Positions 9,840-17,976 of a stretch of DNA of 50,205 nucleotides are shown in pieces. The notes under the pieces are model-generated. The model was not told where the DNA came from and ran no database searches. It saw nothing but the letters and a program-made list of their open reading frames with translations. The position numbers and the translations under genes were made by a program. The stretch is from Vulcanimicrobium sp035943995 (lineage in GTDB: Bacteria > Vulcanimicrobiota > Vulcanimicrobiia > Vulcanimicrobiales > Vulcanimicrobiaceae), in NCBI GenBank assembly GCA_035943995.1, contig DASZBS010000136.1, positions 1 through 50,205 of the forward strand, written 5' to 3'. Within the stretch, counting starts at the first letter, position 1; every line of letters begins with the position of its first letter.

Positions 9840-10286
9840 ATGAGCATCAAAGACCAGATCACGGCCGACCTCAAAGACGCGATGCGCGCGCGGGACCAGC
9901 TTCGGCTGGACACGCTGCGCAGCGTCATCTCTGCGTTCAACTACCGCCGCATCGAAGCGGGCTCCGACCTGTCCGACGCCGATCAGCTCGCGGTCGTGCA
10001 GAAGCTCGTCAAGCAGCGGTCCGACTCGATCGAGCAGTACACCACCGGCAACCGCCCGGAACTGGCCGAGAAGGAGACGCGCGAGCGCGAGATCTTGCAG
10101 CAGTACCTGCCCGCCCAGAAGTCGGCCGAGGAGATCCGCGCGGTGGTTCAAGCCGCGCTGGCGGGGATTCCGGCCGAAGCGCGCAATCAGGGCGCCGTGA
10201 TGAAAGCTGTCATGCCGCAGCTCAAGGGCCTCGCCGACGGCAACGCAATCCGGCAGATCGTCACCGAGGAGCTCGCGTCCACGTAA
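9840..10286 (+). CDS. yqeY: GatB/YqeY domain protein
   Basis: The 148-residue product matches the free-standing YqeY family, which shares the C-terminal tRNA-binding-like domain of GatB, the amidotransferase subunit. Visible features are MSIKDQITADLKDAMRARD, LRLDTLRSVISAF, ETREREILQQYLP, GAVMKAVMPQLKGLADGN and the closing IVTEELAS. The length is typical. The function in bacteria is not settled; a tRNA-related role is assumed from the domain. It follows the rpsU terminator, so it needs its own promoter or read-through. No strong Shine-Dalgarno is seen. Confidence 0.95.
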   Translation: MSIKDQITADLKDAMRARDQLRLDTLRSVISAFNYRRIEAGSDLSDADQLAVVQKLVKQRSDSIEQYTTGNRPELAEKETREREILQQYLPAQKSAEEIRAVVQAALAGIPAEARNQGAVMKAVMPQLKGLADGNAIRQIVTEELAST

Positions 10287-10299
10287 CTACCGCGGCGCA

Positions 10300-10317
10300 G
10301 GCGAGGTAGTCCTCGCC
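10300..10317 (+). promoter_or_regulatory. Hairpin directly abutting the nfeD start codon
   Basis: GGCGAGG and CCTCGCC form a perfect 7-bp stem around a TAGT loop, and the 3' arm ends at the base before GTG 10318. The only Shine-Dalgarno-like purines (GCGAGG) are inside the 5' arm, so the structure could limit ribosome access to nfeD. Confidence 0.5.
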
Positions 10318-11637
10318 GTGCTCCTCCGCCGCCTCGCCGCATTGGTCTGTCTCCTCGCCGGAGGTCTCTCCGCGTGGGCGCAGTCTGCCGCCGCGACGCC
10401 CGAGGGCGGGGTTCTGGTCGTCCCGATCAACGGCACCATCGACGAGGGCATGGCGCATCTCGTCCAGCGCGCCGTCGCCCAAGCCAAGGCCGAGCACGCC
10501 CGCGCGATCGTCCTCGACGTGGATACCTACGGCGGGCTCGTGGTCGCCGGCACCGAGATCCGCGACGCGCTGCTGCGCAGCGACGTTCCGGTGGACGCGT
10601 ACGTCGAACGCGCGACGTCGGCCGGCGCGCTGGTCACGCTGGCGGCCGCGCGCATCGTCATGACCTCGGGCGCCACGTTCGGCGACGCGCAGCCGATCCC
10701 GAACACGGAGAAGACCGTCTCGTTCCTGCGCGCCGAGTTCGAGTCCACCGCGCACGCCCGCCATCGCGACGCGCAGTTGGCCAAGGCGATGGTCGACAGC
10801 CGCATCGACGTGCCCACGTACAAGCCGACCGGATCGCTGCTGAACCTGAGCGCCGATGCCGCGCACAAGGCGGGTTTCTCCGAGGCCACGGTTCCATCAC
10901 TCGCCGCCGCGTTCACACACTTCGGCCTCGCGAACGCCGCGCGCACCGACGCGTCGTACACGTTCGCCGAGCGGATCGCGCGCTTCGCGACGAGCCCCGA
11001 GATCAGCGGCATCTTGCTCGCACTCGGATTTCTCGGGCTGCTCATCGAATTGCAGACGCTGCACGGCGTCGCCGGCGCCATCGGTGCCGGTTCGCTCGCG
11101 CTCTTTTTCGGCACGCACATCTACGCCGGTTTCTCGAACGGGCTGATCCTCGCGCTGGCGCTGGTCGGCGTGCTGCTGATCCTGTTCGAGCTGCACGTGC
11201 TGCCAGGCCACGGGATCGCGATGACGCTCGGCGTGCTGCTGCTCGTCGCATCCGTCCTGCTCGCGTTCGGCGGGCTGGAGTTCATCGTCGGCGGCCTGCA
11301 AGCGCTCGCGGTCGCGATCGTCCTGTCCGTCGTCACGTTCGCGTCGCTGCAGCGCGTGCTGCCCGAGAACGCGTTCGTGAAGCGGCTGACGTTCGCGGGG
11401 ACGCAAGGCCCCGATTACGTCGCCAGCGCCGACCACCGCTATCTGCTCGGCGCTAGCGGGACCGCTCTTTCGTTCCTGCGCCCGGCCGGTGTGGCTACGT
11501 TCGGCAATACCCGCGTCGACGTCCTCACGGAGGGGGACTTCGTCCCCGCCGGAACACCCGTCCGGGTCACTCGCGTCGAAGGCGCACGAATTTTCGTGCG
11601 CGCTCTGCCGGAGTCCGGAGGCTCAGGAGTCTCATGA
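10318..11637 (+). CDS. NfeD family membrane-bound serine protease-like protein
   Basis: This is a full-length NfeD (439 residues) with three parts. A signal peptide (RRLAALVCLLAGGLSAWA) leads into a ClpP/SppA-like domain to about residue 210, with GTIDEGMAHLVQRAV, LDVDTYGGLV and ATSAGALVTLAA, where the Ser of SAGA is the likely nucleophile. At least four membrane spans follow at about 225-350. A C-terminal OB-fold domain closes the protein (GASGTALSFLRPAGVATFG ... VEGARIFV). By family knowledge NfeD proteins work with SPFH/flotillin partners in membrane quality control. The floA gene overlaps its stop by 4 bp, which supports that partnership. Start GTG 10318 sits against a hairpin. Confidence 0.93.
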   Translation: MLLRRLAALVCLLAGGLSAWAQSAAATPEGGVLVVPINGTIDEGMAHLVQRAVAQAKAEHARAIVLDVDTYGGLVVAGTEIRDALLRSDVPVDAYVERATSAGALVTLAAARIVMTSGATFGDAQPIPNTEKTVSFLRAEFESTAHARHRDAQLAKAMVDSRIDVPTYKPTGSLLNLSADAAHKAGFSEATVPSLAAAFTHFGLANAARTDASYTFAERIARFATSPEISGILLALGFLGLLIELQTLHGVAGAIGAGSLALFFGTHIYAGFSNGLILALALVGVLLILFELHVLPGHGIAMTLGVLLLVASVLLAFGGLEFIVGGLQALAVAIVLSVVTFASLQRVLPENAFVKRLTFAGTQGPDYVASADHRYLLGASGTALSFLRPAGVATFGNTRVDVLTEGDFVPAGTPVRVTRVEGARIFVRALPESGGSGVS

Positions 11638-12644
11638 TCCCGTTCTTGTTCGTCATCGTCGTGATCGCGGCGTTCATCGCGATCATCCTGTTCTTCTACT
11701 ACTTCCCGCTGGGGTTGTGGATCCGCACCGTCGCGGCCGGCGTACCGCTCTCGATCGGCTCGCTGATCCGGATGCGAATCATCGGCGTGCCGGCCGGGCT
11801 GCTCGTCGCCAACCTGGTGCGCGCGCGCAAGGCCGGGCTGCCGCTGACGGTGGACCAGTTGCAATCGCACATTCTGGCCGGCGGCAACGTGGACAAGGTG
11901 ACGCTGGCGATGATCGCCGCGCAGCGCGCGCAGATCCCGCTCGAGTGGCAGCGCGCGGCGGCGATCGACCTCGCGGGCCGCGACGTGCTCGAAGCGCTGC
12001 AGACGTCGGTGAACCCGAAAGTCATCGAGACGCCGCTGTTCCAAGGCGTCGCGCAGAACGGCATCCAGCTCAACGTCAAAGCGCGGATCACGGTGCGCTC
12101 CAACCTCGACCGCTACGTCGGCGGCGCCGGCGAGCCCACCATCGTCGCGCGCGTCGGTGAAGGCGTCGTCAGCGCGGTCGGCGCGGCCGTCGACCACAAA
12201 GAAGTTCTCGAATATCCGGATCGCATCTCGAAGGCGGTTCTCGCAAAAGGGCTCGACGCCGGTACGGCGTTCGAGATCGTGTCGATCGACATCGCCGACG
12301 TCGACGTCGGCAAGAACATCGGCGCCGACCTCCAGACGTCCCAAGCCGAGGCCGACCGCCGCATCGCGCAAGCGAAGGCCGCGGAGCGCCAGTATGCCGC
12401 GATGGCGGCCGAGCAAGAGATGAAGGCCGAGACGCAGCGGATGCGCGCGAAGGTCGTCGAGGCCGAAGCGCAGATCCCGGAAGCGATCGCGGAAGCGTTC
12501 CGCGCGGGCCACCTCGGCGTGATGGACTACTACCGGCTCAACAACGTCAAGGCGGACACGGAGATGCGCGGCGCGATCGGCCAGACCGTCGGCAGCGACA
12601 GCCAGACGCCGCCGCCGGCCGCGGGGTCGCTGCCGCCGCAGTGA
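11634..12644 (+). CDS. floA: Flotillin-like protein FloA (SPFH family)
   Basis: The 336-residue product matches the FloA/YqfA flotillins that organise functional membrane microdomains. It begins with a membrane hairpin (FLFVIVVIAAFIAIILFFYY), continues with GLWIRTVAAGVPLSIGSLIRMRI, an SPFH domain to about residue 235 (IQLNVKARITVRSNLDRYVG, VSIDIADVDVGKNIGADLQT), then an Ala/Glu-rich coiled-coil segment (AEADRRIAQAKAAERQYAAM) and a Pro-rich tail. It is translationally coupled to nfeD (ATGA, 11634-11637). The following Ala/Pro-rich gene overlaps its stop. The three genes form a compact membrane-scaffold operon. Confidence 0.95.
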   Translation: MIPFLFVIVVIAAFIAIILFFYYFPLGLWIRTVAAGVPLSIGSLIRMRIIGVPAGLLVANLVRARKAGLPLTVDQLQSHILAGGNVDKVTLAMIAAQRAQIPLEWQRAAAIDLAGRDVLEALQTSVNPKVIETPLFQGVAQNGIQLNVKARITVRSNLDRYVGGAGEPTIVARVGEGVVSAVGAAVDHKEVLEYPDRISKAVLAKGLDAGTAFEIVSIDIADVDVGKNIGADLQTSQAEADRRIAQAKAAERQYAAMAAEQEMKAETQRMRAKVVEAEAQIPEAIAEAFRAGHLGVMDYYRLNNVKADTEMRGAIGQTVGSDSQTPPPAAGSLPPQ

Positions 12645-13198
12645 CGCTTCCCAGCGATCCGGTCGAGGCTCTCAAGTGGGCGCTCAACCACTCGGGCGAC
12701 GCGTGGTGGGTCTTCGGCCTGATCGCAGGCGGTATCGCCTGGACCAGCAAGCGGATGCGCGACTGGAACCGCCGCAACGCGATCCCGATCGGCCGGACGC
12801 AGCTCAACAGCTCGCCCTGGGCGGCCGCCGCGCCGCCCGCGCAAGCCGCGCCGGTCGCGGCGCCGGCCCAAACCGCACCGCCCGCCGCGCCGGCCTCGTC
12901 GTACTCCGCCGCGGCGGCGTACGCCGCAGCCGCGTACGCGGCGCAGCCGGCCTATGCGGCGCCGGTAGCCGCGCCGTCGCCGAGCGCGCCGGCTCGCAAG
13001 CTGCACCGGGAGATGCCCGCGCAGCGTGCCGGGATGCCCGCGCAGCGCGCCGTCACGCCGGTCGGGCGCTCGGTCGACGTTCCCGCGGCGGCGACGACCG
13101 GGGCCTGGACGCTAACCGGCGCTTTCGGCGACCCGGCCCACGCCCGCACGGCAATCGTGATCGCGGAGGTCCTCGGCCCGCCCCTTGGGCTGCGTTGA
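12641..13198 (+). CDS. Ala/Pro-rich hypothetical protein, third gene of the NfeD-flotillin operon
   Basis: I do not recognise this family. The 185-residue product starts at GTG 12641, overlapping the floA stop. It has an N-terminal segment with a weak membrane-like helix (WWVFGLIAGGIAWTSK), then basic MRDWNRRN. A long low-complexity linker made almost only of Ala, Pro, Tyr and Ser follows at about residues 60-125. A short direct repeat comes next (REMPAQRAG / GMPAQRAVT), and finally a well-structured tail, AFGDPAHARTAIVIAEVLGP, then PLGLR. The conserved-looking ends joined by a flexible linker suggest a tether or adaptor. Strict operon position suggests it serves the FloA/NfeD complex. Both statements are inference. 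The frame is supported by the GTGA overlap. Confidence 0.7.
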   Translation: MTLPSDPVEALKWALNHSGDAWWVFGLIAGGIAWTSKRMRDWNRRNAIPIGRTQLNSSPWAAAAPPAQAAPVAAPAQTAPPAAPASSYSAAAAYAAAAYAAQPAYAAPVAAPSPSAPARKLHREMPAQRAGMPAQRAVTPVGRSVDVPAAATTGAWTLTGAFGDPAHARTAIVIAEVLGPPLGLR

Positions 13199-13200
13199 CA
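13195..13200 (+). promoter_or_regulatory. Possible -35 element upstream of phoH
   Basis: A perfect TTGACA overlaps the stop of the preceding gene, 56 bp before phoH. No good -10 lies at 16-18 bp spacing (best GACAAC), so this is only a weak promoter candidate. Confidence 0.25.
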
Positions 13201-13255
13201 GCCGCTCGGGCTGCGATGACAACTTCGCCGGGCCCGGACGCGTTGTAGCGGGGAG

Positions 13256-14209
13256 ATGCCGTCGATCACCAGCGAGGCGACGTTCGACCTCACCGGGCTC
13301 TCCGATCCGATCCGCTTCTGCGGACACCGCGACCAGAACCTCAACGCACTCGAAGCGCTCATCCCGGTCGTGGTGCGGCTCGACGGCGACCGCGTCCACG
13401 TCAGCGGTGACCGCGGCGCGGTTCGCCGCGCCGAGGACGTACTCGGCGCGATGCTCGCGGCAGCGCGCTCCGGCGCCCAGGTGACGCCGGACGACGTCGC
13501 GCTTGCGGCGCGCGCGAGCGGCGAGCGCGGCATCCCGCCGACGCTGGCGACCACGTCGCGCGGCCGCGAGATCCGGCCCAAGACCGACGGTCAGCGCGCA
13601 CTCGTCGCGGCGATCGCCGCCAACACGCTGTCGTTCGCGATCGGGCCGGCCGGGACGGGCAAGACGTTCCTCGCGATCGTCATGGCAGTGCGCGCGCTGA
13701 AAAACCGCGAGGTGTCGCGCATCGTGCTTTCGCGCCCGGCCGTCGAAGCGGGCGAGAAGCTCGGCTTCCTGCCCGGCGATTTCAAAGAAAAGGTCGATCC
13801 GTACCTGCGCCCGCTGTACGATGCGCTGCAAGAGCTGCTCGACAACGGCGCTACGGAGAAGTATCTCGAGCGCGGCACGATCGAGGTGGCGCCGCTCGCA
13901 TACATGCGCGGGCGCACGCTCTCCGACGCGTTCGTGATCCTCGACGAAGCACAGAACGCGACGCACGAGCAGCTCAAGATGTTCCTGACGCGGCTCGGCG
14001 CGAACTCGAAGATGGTCGTCACCGGCGACGACACGCAGATCGATCTTCCGCGCGGCATGCGCAGCGGGATCGGGGACGTCGAGCGCCTGTTCATCGGGAT
14101 GGACGACGTCGGCGTCGTGCGGCTGGACGAGAGCGACGTCGTGCGCCACCCGCTGGTCGGGCGCATCGTCGCGGCGTACAACCAGCTCTCGCGCGAACGC
14201 GAGGCGTGA
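13256..14209 (+). CDS. PhoH-like ATPase
   Basis: The 317-residue product is a PhoH-family (YbeZ-type) cytoplasmic ATPase. The N-terminal region resembles the usual small KH-like RNA-binding part (NLNALEALIPVVVRLDGDRV). The ATPase core has Walker A GPAGTGKT, the PhoH motif LSRPAVEAGEKLGFLPGD, YMRGRTLSDAFVILDEAQN (Walker B) and TGDDTQIDLP. By family knowledge YbeZ/PhoH acts with YbeY in RNA and ribosome maturation. ybeY is directly downstream with 16 bp between them. A purine run (GGGGAG) sits immediately against the ATG, too close for a normal Shine-Dalgarno. Confidence 0.95.
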   Translation: MPSITSEATFDLTGLSDPIRFCGHRDQNLNALEALIPVVVRLDGDRVHVSGDRGAVRRAEDVLGAMLAAARSGAQVTPDDVALAARASGERGIPPTLATTSRGREIRPKTDGQRALVAAIAANTLSFAIGPAGTGKTFLAIVMAVRALKNREVSRIVLSRPAVEAGEKLGFLPGDFKEKVDPYLRPLYDALQELLDNGATEKYLERGTIEVAPLAYMRGRTLSDAFVILDEAQNATHEQLKMFLTRLGANSKMVVTGDDTQIDLPRGMRSGIGDVERLFIGMDDVGVVRLDESDVVRHPLVGRIVAAYNQLSREREA

Positions 14210-14225
14210 CGGCGCGCGACGTGCG

Positions 14226-14723
14226 GTGATCCATCTCGCCAACCGCACGCGCGGTGCCGGGCTCGACACGCGCGCGTTCGCGAACGTCGTCGAGCGGCTG
14301 CTCGCGGAGATCGGCGAGCGCGGGTCGAGCGTCTCGCTGACGTTCGTACGCGATCCCGAGATGCGCGAGCTCAACCGCGAGCATCGCGGCAAGGACGCGC
14401 CGACCGACGTGCTGAGCTTCCCGCTGTATCCGCCCGAGGCGTTCGACCGTCGCGGTACGACGCAACCGCTGCCGTATCCCGACGGGCCCGAGCGGATGCT
14501 CGGCGACATCGTCGTGAGCGTCGATGCCGCGCGGCGACAGGCTGCGGAGTACGATGCACCGCTCGCGCGCGAGGTGCAGCGCTTGCTGATCCACGCCGTT
14601 CTCCACCTCGCGGGGCACGATCACCTCGACCCGGGCGAGCGAGCCGTGATGGAGGCGGAGGAGCGGCGGCTCGCGGACGCAATCGGGATGCCGTGGCCCT
14701 ACCTCGAATCGAGCACGTCGTGA
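14226..14723 (+). CDS. ybeY: Endoribonuclease YbeY (rRNA maturation factor)
   Basis: YbeY is a metal-dependent endoribonuclease that helps process 16S rRNA and clear defective ribosomes. The 165-residue product has the signature HAVLHLAGHDH, whose three histidines bind zinc, and the GKDAPTDVLSFPL segment. The chosen start is GTG 14226 (IHLANRTRGAG); GTG 14221 is out of frame. A 12-residue insertion, RGTTQPLPYPDG, before MLGDIVVS is slightly longer than in many homologues. It follows phoH closely, and the next gene overlaps its end, consistent with the widespread phoH-ybeY-dgkA-corC order. Confidence 0.95.
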   Translation: MIHLANRTRGAGLDTRAFANVVERLLAEIGERGSSVSLTFVRDPEMRELNREHRGKDAPTDVLSFPLYPPEAFDRRGTTQPLPYPDGPERMLGDIVVSVDAARRQAAEYDAPLAREVQRLLIHAVLHLAGHDHLDPGERAVMEAEERRLADAIGMPWPYLESSTS

Positions 14724-16249
14724 CCCGCACGCTCGCCACCGCCCTCGCCGTCACGCTGCTCGGCGCCGCGCCCGGTGCGCTCGGCGCCGCGCCCGGCGCG
14801 CTCGCGCCGTCGCCGGTACCGGTGACGGCGACCGCGCCGCCGCAGCCCGCGACGGTGCAGCCCGCGCGCGCGCACTGGGCCGTGCAGGTCGCCGACGAGG
14901 AGACGCAGCGGCTGGTCGACCGCGGCGTCATGATGCTGTACGCGTTCGACGAAGGCGAGGCGCGCATCGCGTTCGGCGAAGCGCGCAAGCGCGCCCCGGA
15001 TCTCGCGCTCGCGTACTGGGGCGAAGCCGAAGCCGACACGATCGACATCAACCTGCCGCAGTCCGACGCCGGCGACAAGCGCGGCGCCGATGCGGTCGCC
15101 GAAGGCCGGCGGCACCTCGCGCACGCGAGCGAGGTCGAGCGCATGCTCGTCGACGCGATCGGCAAACGCTACGGCCGTGGTACGAAGAAGGAGCGCTTCA
15201 CGCGCTACGCCGACGCGCTGAGCGCATGGACGAAGACGCACCGCGACGATCCCAACGTGCTCGCGGTCGCCGCGTACGCGATCTGGAATGCCGAGGACGC
15301 GTTCTTCGACGGTCACGACGCGACCACACAAAAAGTGAAAGAAATGCTCGCGGACCTCGACGACGCGCTCAAGCTCGAGCCCACCAACTTGGGCGCGCAC
15401 CACCTGCGCATCCACCTGCTCGAAGAGCTGCGCCGCGCGCCCGAAGCCGTGCCGGACGCCGACGCGCTTTCGTCGTACGGGTATCCGCCCGGCACGTCGC
15501 ATTTGCCGCACATGGCCGGCCACATCTGGGCGCGTGTGGGCGAGTACGCGCGGCTCGTCGACGACAACGCGCGCGCCGTCGCGAACGACAAGGCGTGGTT
15601 CGCGCAAGGCGACGGCGCCGGCCAGCACTATATGCGCAGCTATCACGACCACGACGTGGACTTCGTGCTCTACGGCTTGACCACGGTCGGCCGCAACGAG
15701 GACGCGCGCGCGTTCGCGAAGAGCGAGGACGCGTACATGCAGAGCAAGGTCGCGCTGCGGCTGCACGACGACACGGCGGTGCTCAAGCTCACGTTCTCGC
15801 CGCTTGCGCGCGCGCTCGCCGCGGCGCGGTCGGGCGACGCTGCGACCGCGAAATCCGAGCGCGCGAAGCTCGCCGGCGACGACAAGTCGACGCCCGAAGC
15901 GCTGGTCGACGCGGCACTGGCCGCGCACGCGGGCAACGCGGCCGAGCGCGTCGCGGCGTACGCGCGCGCGTACCGCGCGACGAAGTCGAGCCTGCCCGGC
16001 GATCCGAAGAACTGGTGGCCCGAACCGATCGGCGAAGGGTACGGCGCGGCACTGCTGGCGGCCGCCAAACCCGCCGACGCCGAGACCGTCTTCAGCGCCG
16101 AGCTCAAGCGCTTCCCCAACGACCCGCACCTTGAGTGGGGTCTGGCCGAGGCGCTCAAGGCCCAGGGCAAGGACGACGCCGGGCCGCGCACGGCCTACAA
16201 AGCCCACTGGAAGGGCAGCCGCGATCTCACCCTTGCCGATCTCGGATAG
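14720..16249 (+). CDS. Secreted TPR-like protein of unknown function
   Basis: The 509-residue product starts with a signal peptide (TRTLATALAVTLLGAAPGAL) and a Pro/Ala linker containing GALGAAPGAL duplications. The mature part is helical and TPR-like: LVDRGVMMLYAFDEGEARIA, FGEARKRAPDLALAYWGEAE, and helical pairs up to LKRFPNDPHLEWGLAEALKA. I recognise no catalytic motif, though the HLPHMAGHIWARVGEYARLV stretch is typical of a family of secreted TPR proteins with few data. The start GTG 14720 overlaps the ybeY stop (GTGA) and gives a clean signal peptide; ATG 14693 would put 9 extra residues before it. It interrupts the usual ybeY-dgkA neighbourhood and is presumably exported to the periplasm. 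A scaffold role is a guess. Confidence 0.85.
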   Translation: MTRTLATALAVTLLGAAPGALGAAPGALAPSPVPVTATAPPQPATVQPARAHWAVQVADEETQRLVDRGVMMLYAFDEGEARIAFGEARKRAPDLALAYWGEAEADTIDINLPQSDAGDKRGADAVAEGRRHLAHASEVERMLVDAIGKRYGRGTKKERFTRYADALSAWTKTHRDDPNVLAVAAYAIWNAEDAFFDGHDATTQKVKEMLADLDDALKLEPTNLGAHHLRIHLLEELRRAPEAVPDADALSSYGYPPGTSHLPHMAGHIWARVGEYARLVDDNARAVANDKAWFAQGDGAGQHYMRSYHDHDVDFVLYGLTTVGRNEDARAFAKSEDAYMQSKVALRLHDDTAVLKLTFSPLARALAAARSGDAATAKSERAKLAGDDKSTPEALVDAALAAHAGNAAERVAAYARAYRATKSSLPGDPKNWWPEPIGEGYGAALLAAAKPADAETVFSAELKRFPNDPHLEWGLAEALKAQGKDDAGPRTAYKAHWKGSRDLTLADLG

Positions 16250-16604
16250 GCCCCACGACCTCGGCGCGGCGTTCCGCTACGCGTTCGCGGGGCTCGGCGC
16301 GGCGTGGCGGAGCGAGCGCAACCTGCGCATCCACGCCGTCATCGCGGCCGCCGTCATCATCGCGGGCGCCCTCTTGCGCCTCCCCGCCGCGGCCTGGGCG
16401 ATTCTGTTCCTTGCCATCGCGCTGGTCGTCGGCGCCGAGTTGCTCAACGCCGCCATCGAGGCCGTGGTCGACCTCGTCTCGCCCGAGGACCACCCGCTGG
16501 CGAAGCGCGCGAAGGACGTCGCCGCGGCCGCGGTGCTCGTCGCCGCGGCGGGCGCGGTCGCGGTGGGCGTCTGCCTGGTGTTCTGGGCCACGGGGCGCGG
16601 GTGA
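16233..16604 (+). CDS. dgkA: Diacylglycerol/undecaprenol kinase, DgkA family
   Basis: This small integral membrane kinase (123 residues from TTG 16233) has the Gram-positive-type DgkA/UdpK pattern: SFRYA-like FRYAFAGLGAAWRSERNLRI, IHAVIAAAVIIAGALLRL, and the catalytic block GAELLNAAIEAVVDLVSPED followed by HPLAKRAKDVAAAAVL. In that group the substrate is usually undecaprenol, which is recycled for cell-wall synthesis. Three membrane helices are visible. There is no ATG or GTG near the N-terminus; TTG 16233 overlaps the TPR gene by 17 bp and keeps the conserved amphipathic start. Neighbouring ybeY and corC-like genes match common synteny. Confidence 0.93.
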   Translation: MPISDRPHDLGAAFRYAFAGLGAAWRSERNLRIHAVIAAAVIIAGALLRLPAAAWAILFLAIALVVGAELLNAAIEAVVDLVSPEDHPLAKRAKDVAAAAVLVAAAGAVAVGVCLVFWATGRG

Positions 16605-16609
16605 CCGTG

Positions 16610-16618
16610 TGCTATAAT
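16610..16618 (+). promoter_or_regulatory. Extended -10 promoter TGC-TATAAT
   Basis: A perfect TATAAT (16613-16618) with an upstream TG (16610-16611) lies in the intergenic region after dgkA, 50 bp before the CBS-protein gene. No good -35 is found at 17 bp spacing. A perfect TATAAT stands out in DNA this GC-rich. Confidence 0.6.
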
Positions 16619-16668
16619 GACCCCCGCTTGAGTACCGACCCGCTACCTCCGGGCAGCTCCCCGCCGCG

Positions 16669-17976
16669 ATGACGGAGTCGCACTGGCCCGGCATCGTCGT
16701 CCTGGTCCTGCTGGTGGGCGTCGCCGCATTCTTCGCGGCGTCCGAGGCGGCGATCGTGTCCATCAACCGGATTCGCGCCCGCGCGCTCGCCGAGAAGAAG
16801 ATCCGCGGCTCGCAGCGCCTCGAACGGCTGGTCGAGGACCGCAACCGAACCCTCACCTCGGTCCTGATCGGCAGCACCTTCGTGCTCCTGGCCGCGGACT
16901 CGCTGGCGACCTATCTGTTCTTGCAATGGGGCGTCCCGCACGCGGCCATCTGGTCGACCGTCGTGATGACCGTCTCGATCCTGCTCTTCGGCGAGATCCT
17001 GCCCAAGACGCTGGCCGTCTCGACGGGTGACCGCACGGCGCTGCGGCTCGCGCCGCTGCTCGGCGCCGTCAAGACCGTGCTCACCCCGCTCACCGCGGCG
17101 TTCCTCGCGATCACGGAGCGGCTCGTGCGCGTATTCGGCGGCCACGGTGTTGCAGGACCGTACGTGACCGAGGACGACATCAAGACGCTCGTCAACGTCG
17201 GCGTCGAGCAGAACGTGCTCGAAGAGCAAGAGCGCGAGCTGATCCATTCGATCATCGAGTTCGGCGACACGATCGTGCGCGAGGTCATGACGCCGCGCAC
17301 GGAGATGGTGACGGTGAACGTCAGCTCGTCGCCGCGCCGCGCGCTCGACCTCGTGGTCGCCGAAGGCTATTCGAAGCTGCCGGTCTACGAAGAGACCGTC
17401 GACGACATCATCGGCGTGGTGCACGACCGCGAGTTGCTGATCGCGCTCTCGAACGGCACCGTCGCCGAGACGTCGCTGCGCACGCTGATGCGCGCAGTCA
17501 CGCACGTGCCCGAGAACAAGCGCGTCGCCGAGCTGCTGCGCGAGATGCAGCGCGGAAAATATTCGCTGGCGATCGTGCTCGACGAGTACGGCGGCACCGC
17601 CGGGCTGGTCACGATGGAAGACTTGCTCGAAGAGATCGTCGGCGAGATCCGCGACGAGCACGACGAAGGCGAAGAAGAGCCGATCGTGCGCGTCGCCGAC
17701 GGCGAGTCGATCGTCGAAGCGGGTACGAACATCGAGGACGTCAACGCGGCGCTGGGGATCGCGTTGCCGCACGAGGAGTTCGAGACGATCGGCGGGTTCA
17801 CGGTGGGGCTGTTCGGGCGGCTGCCGCGCGAGGGCGAGGAGATCGAAGCGAGCGAGGGCGTCAAGCTGCGCGTCGACCGGACGCGCAACCGCCGCATCCT
17901 CACGGTGCGCGTTCTCACGGCACCGCGCCAGGTTCGCGACGCCCACGAAGCCGAAGCCGAGGCTGCCGGCCGCTGA
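16669..17976 (+). CDS. CNNM/CBS-domain HlyC/CorC family transporter
   Basis: The 435-residue product has the standard order of the family: an N-terminal CNNM (DUF21) membrane domain with WPGIVVLVLLVGVAAFFAAS, EAAIVSINRIRARAL and FGEILPKTLAV; a CBS pair from about residue 195 with VMTPRTEMVTV and LDEYGGTAGLVTMEDLLEEI; and a C-terminal CorC/HlyC domain with EEFETIGGFTVGLFGRLP. By family knowledge these proteins are Mg2+/Co2+ exporters or regulators of ion flux; 'hemolysin' is a historical name. It has its own extended -10 promoter. recO begins at the overlapping CTGA. Confidence 0.94.
   Translation: MTESHWPGIVVLVLLVGVAAFFAASEAAIVSINRIRARALAEKKIRGSQRLERLVEDRNRTLTSVLIGSTFVLLAADSLATYLFLQWGVPHAAIWSTVVMTVSILLFGEILPKTLAVSTGDRTALRLAPLLGAVKTVLTPLTAAFLAITERLVRVFGGHGVAGPYVTEDDIKTLVNVGVEQNVLEEQERELIHSIIEFGDTIVREVMTPRTEMVTVNVSSSPRRALDLVVAEGYSKLPVYEETVDDIIGVVHDRELLIALSNGTVAETSLRTLMRAVTHVPENKRVAELLREMQRGKYSLAIVLDEYGGTAGLVTMEDLLEEIVGEIRDEHDEGEEEPIVRVADGESIVEAGTNIEDVNAALGIALPHEEFETIGGFTVGLFGRLPREGEEIEASEGVKLRVDRTRNRRILTVRVLTAPRQVRDAHEAEAEAAGR

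Noticed and set aside
16669..17976. Calling the CBS-domain protein a hemolysin
   Set aside because: The name is historical. The CNNM-CBS-CorC/HlyC architecture fits ion transport, not pore formation.
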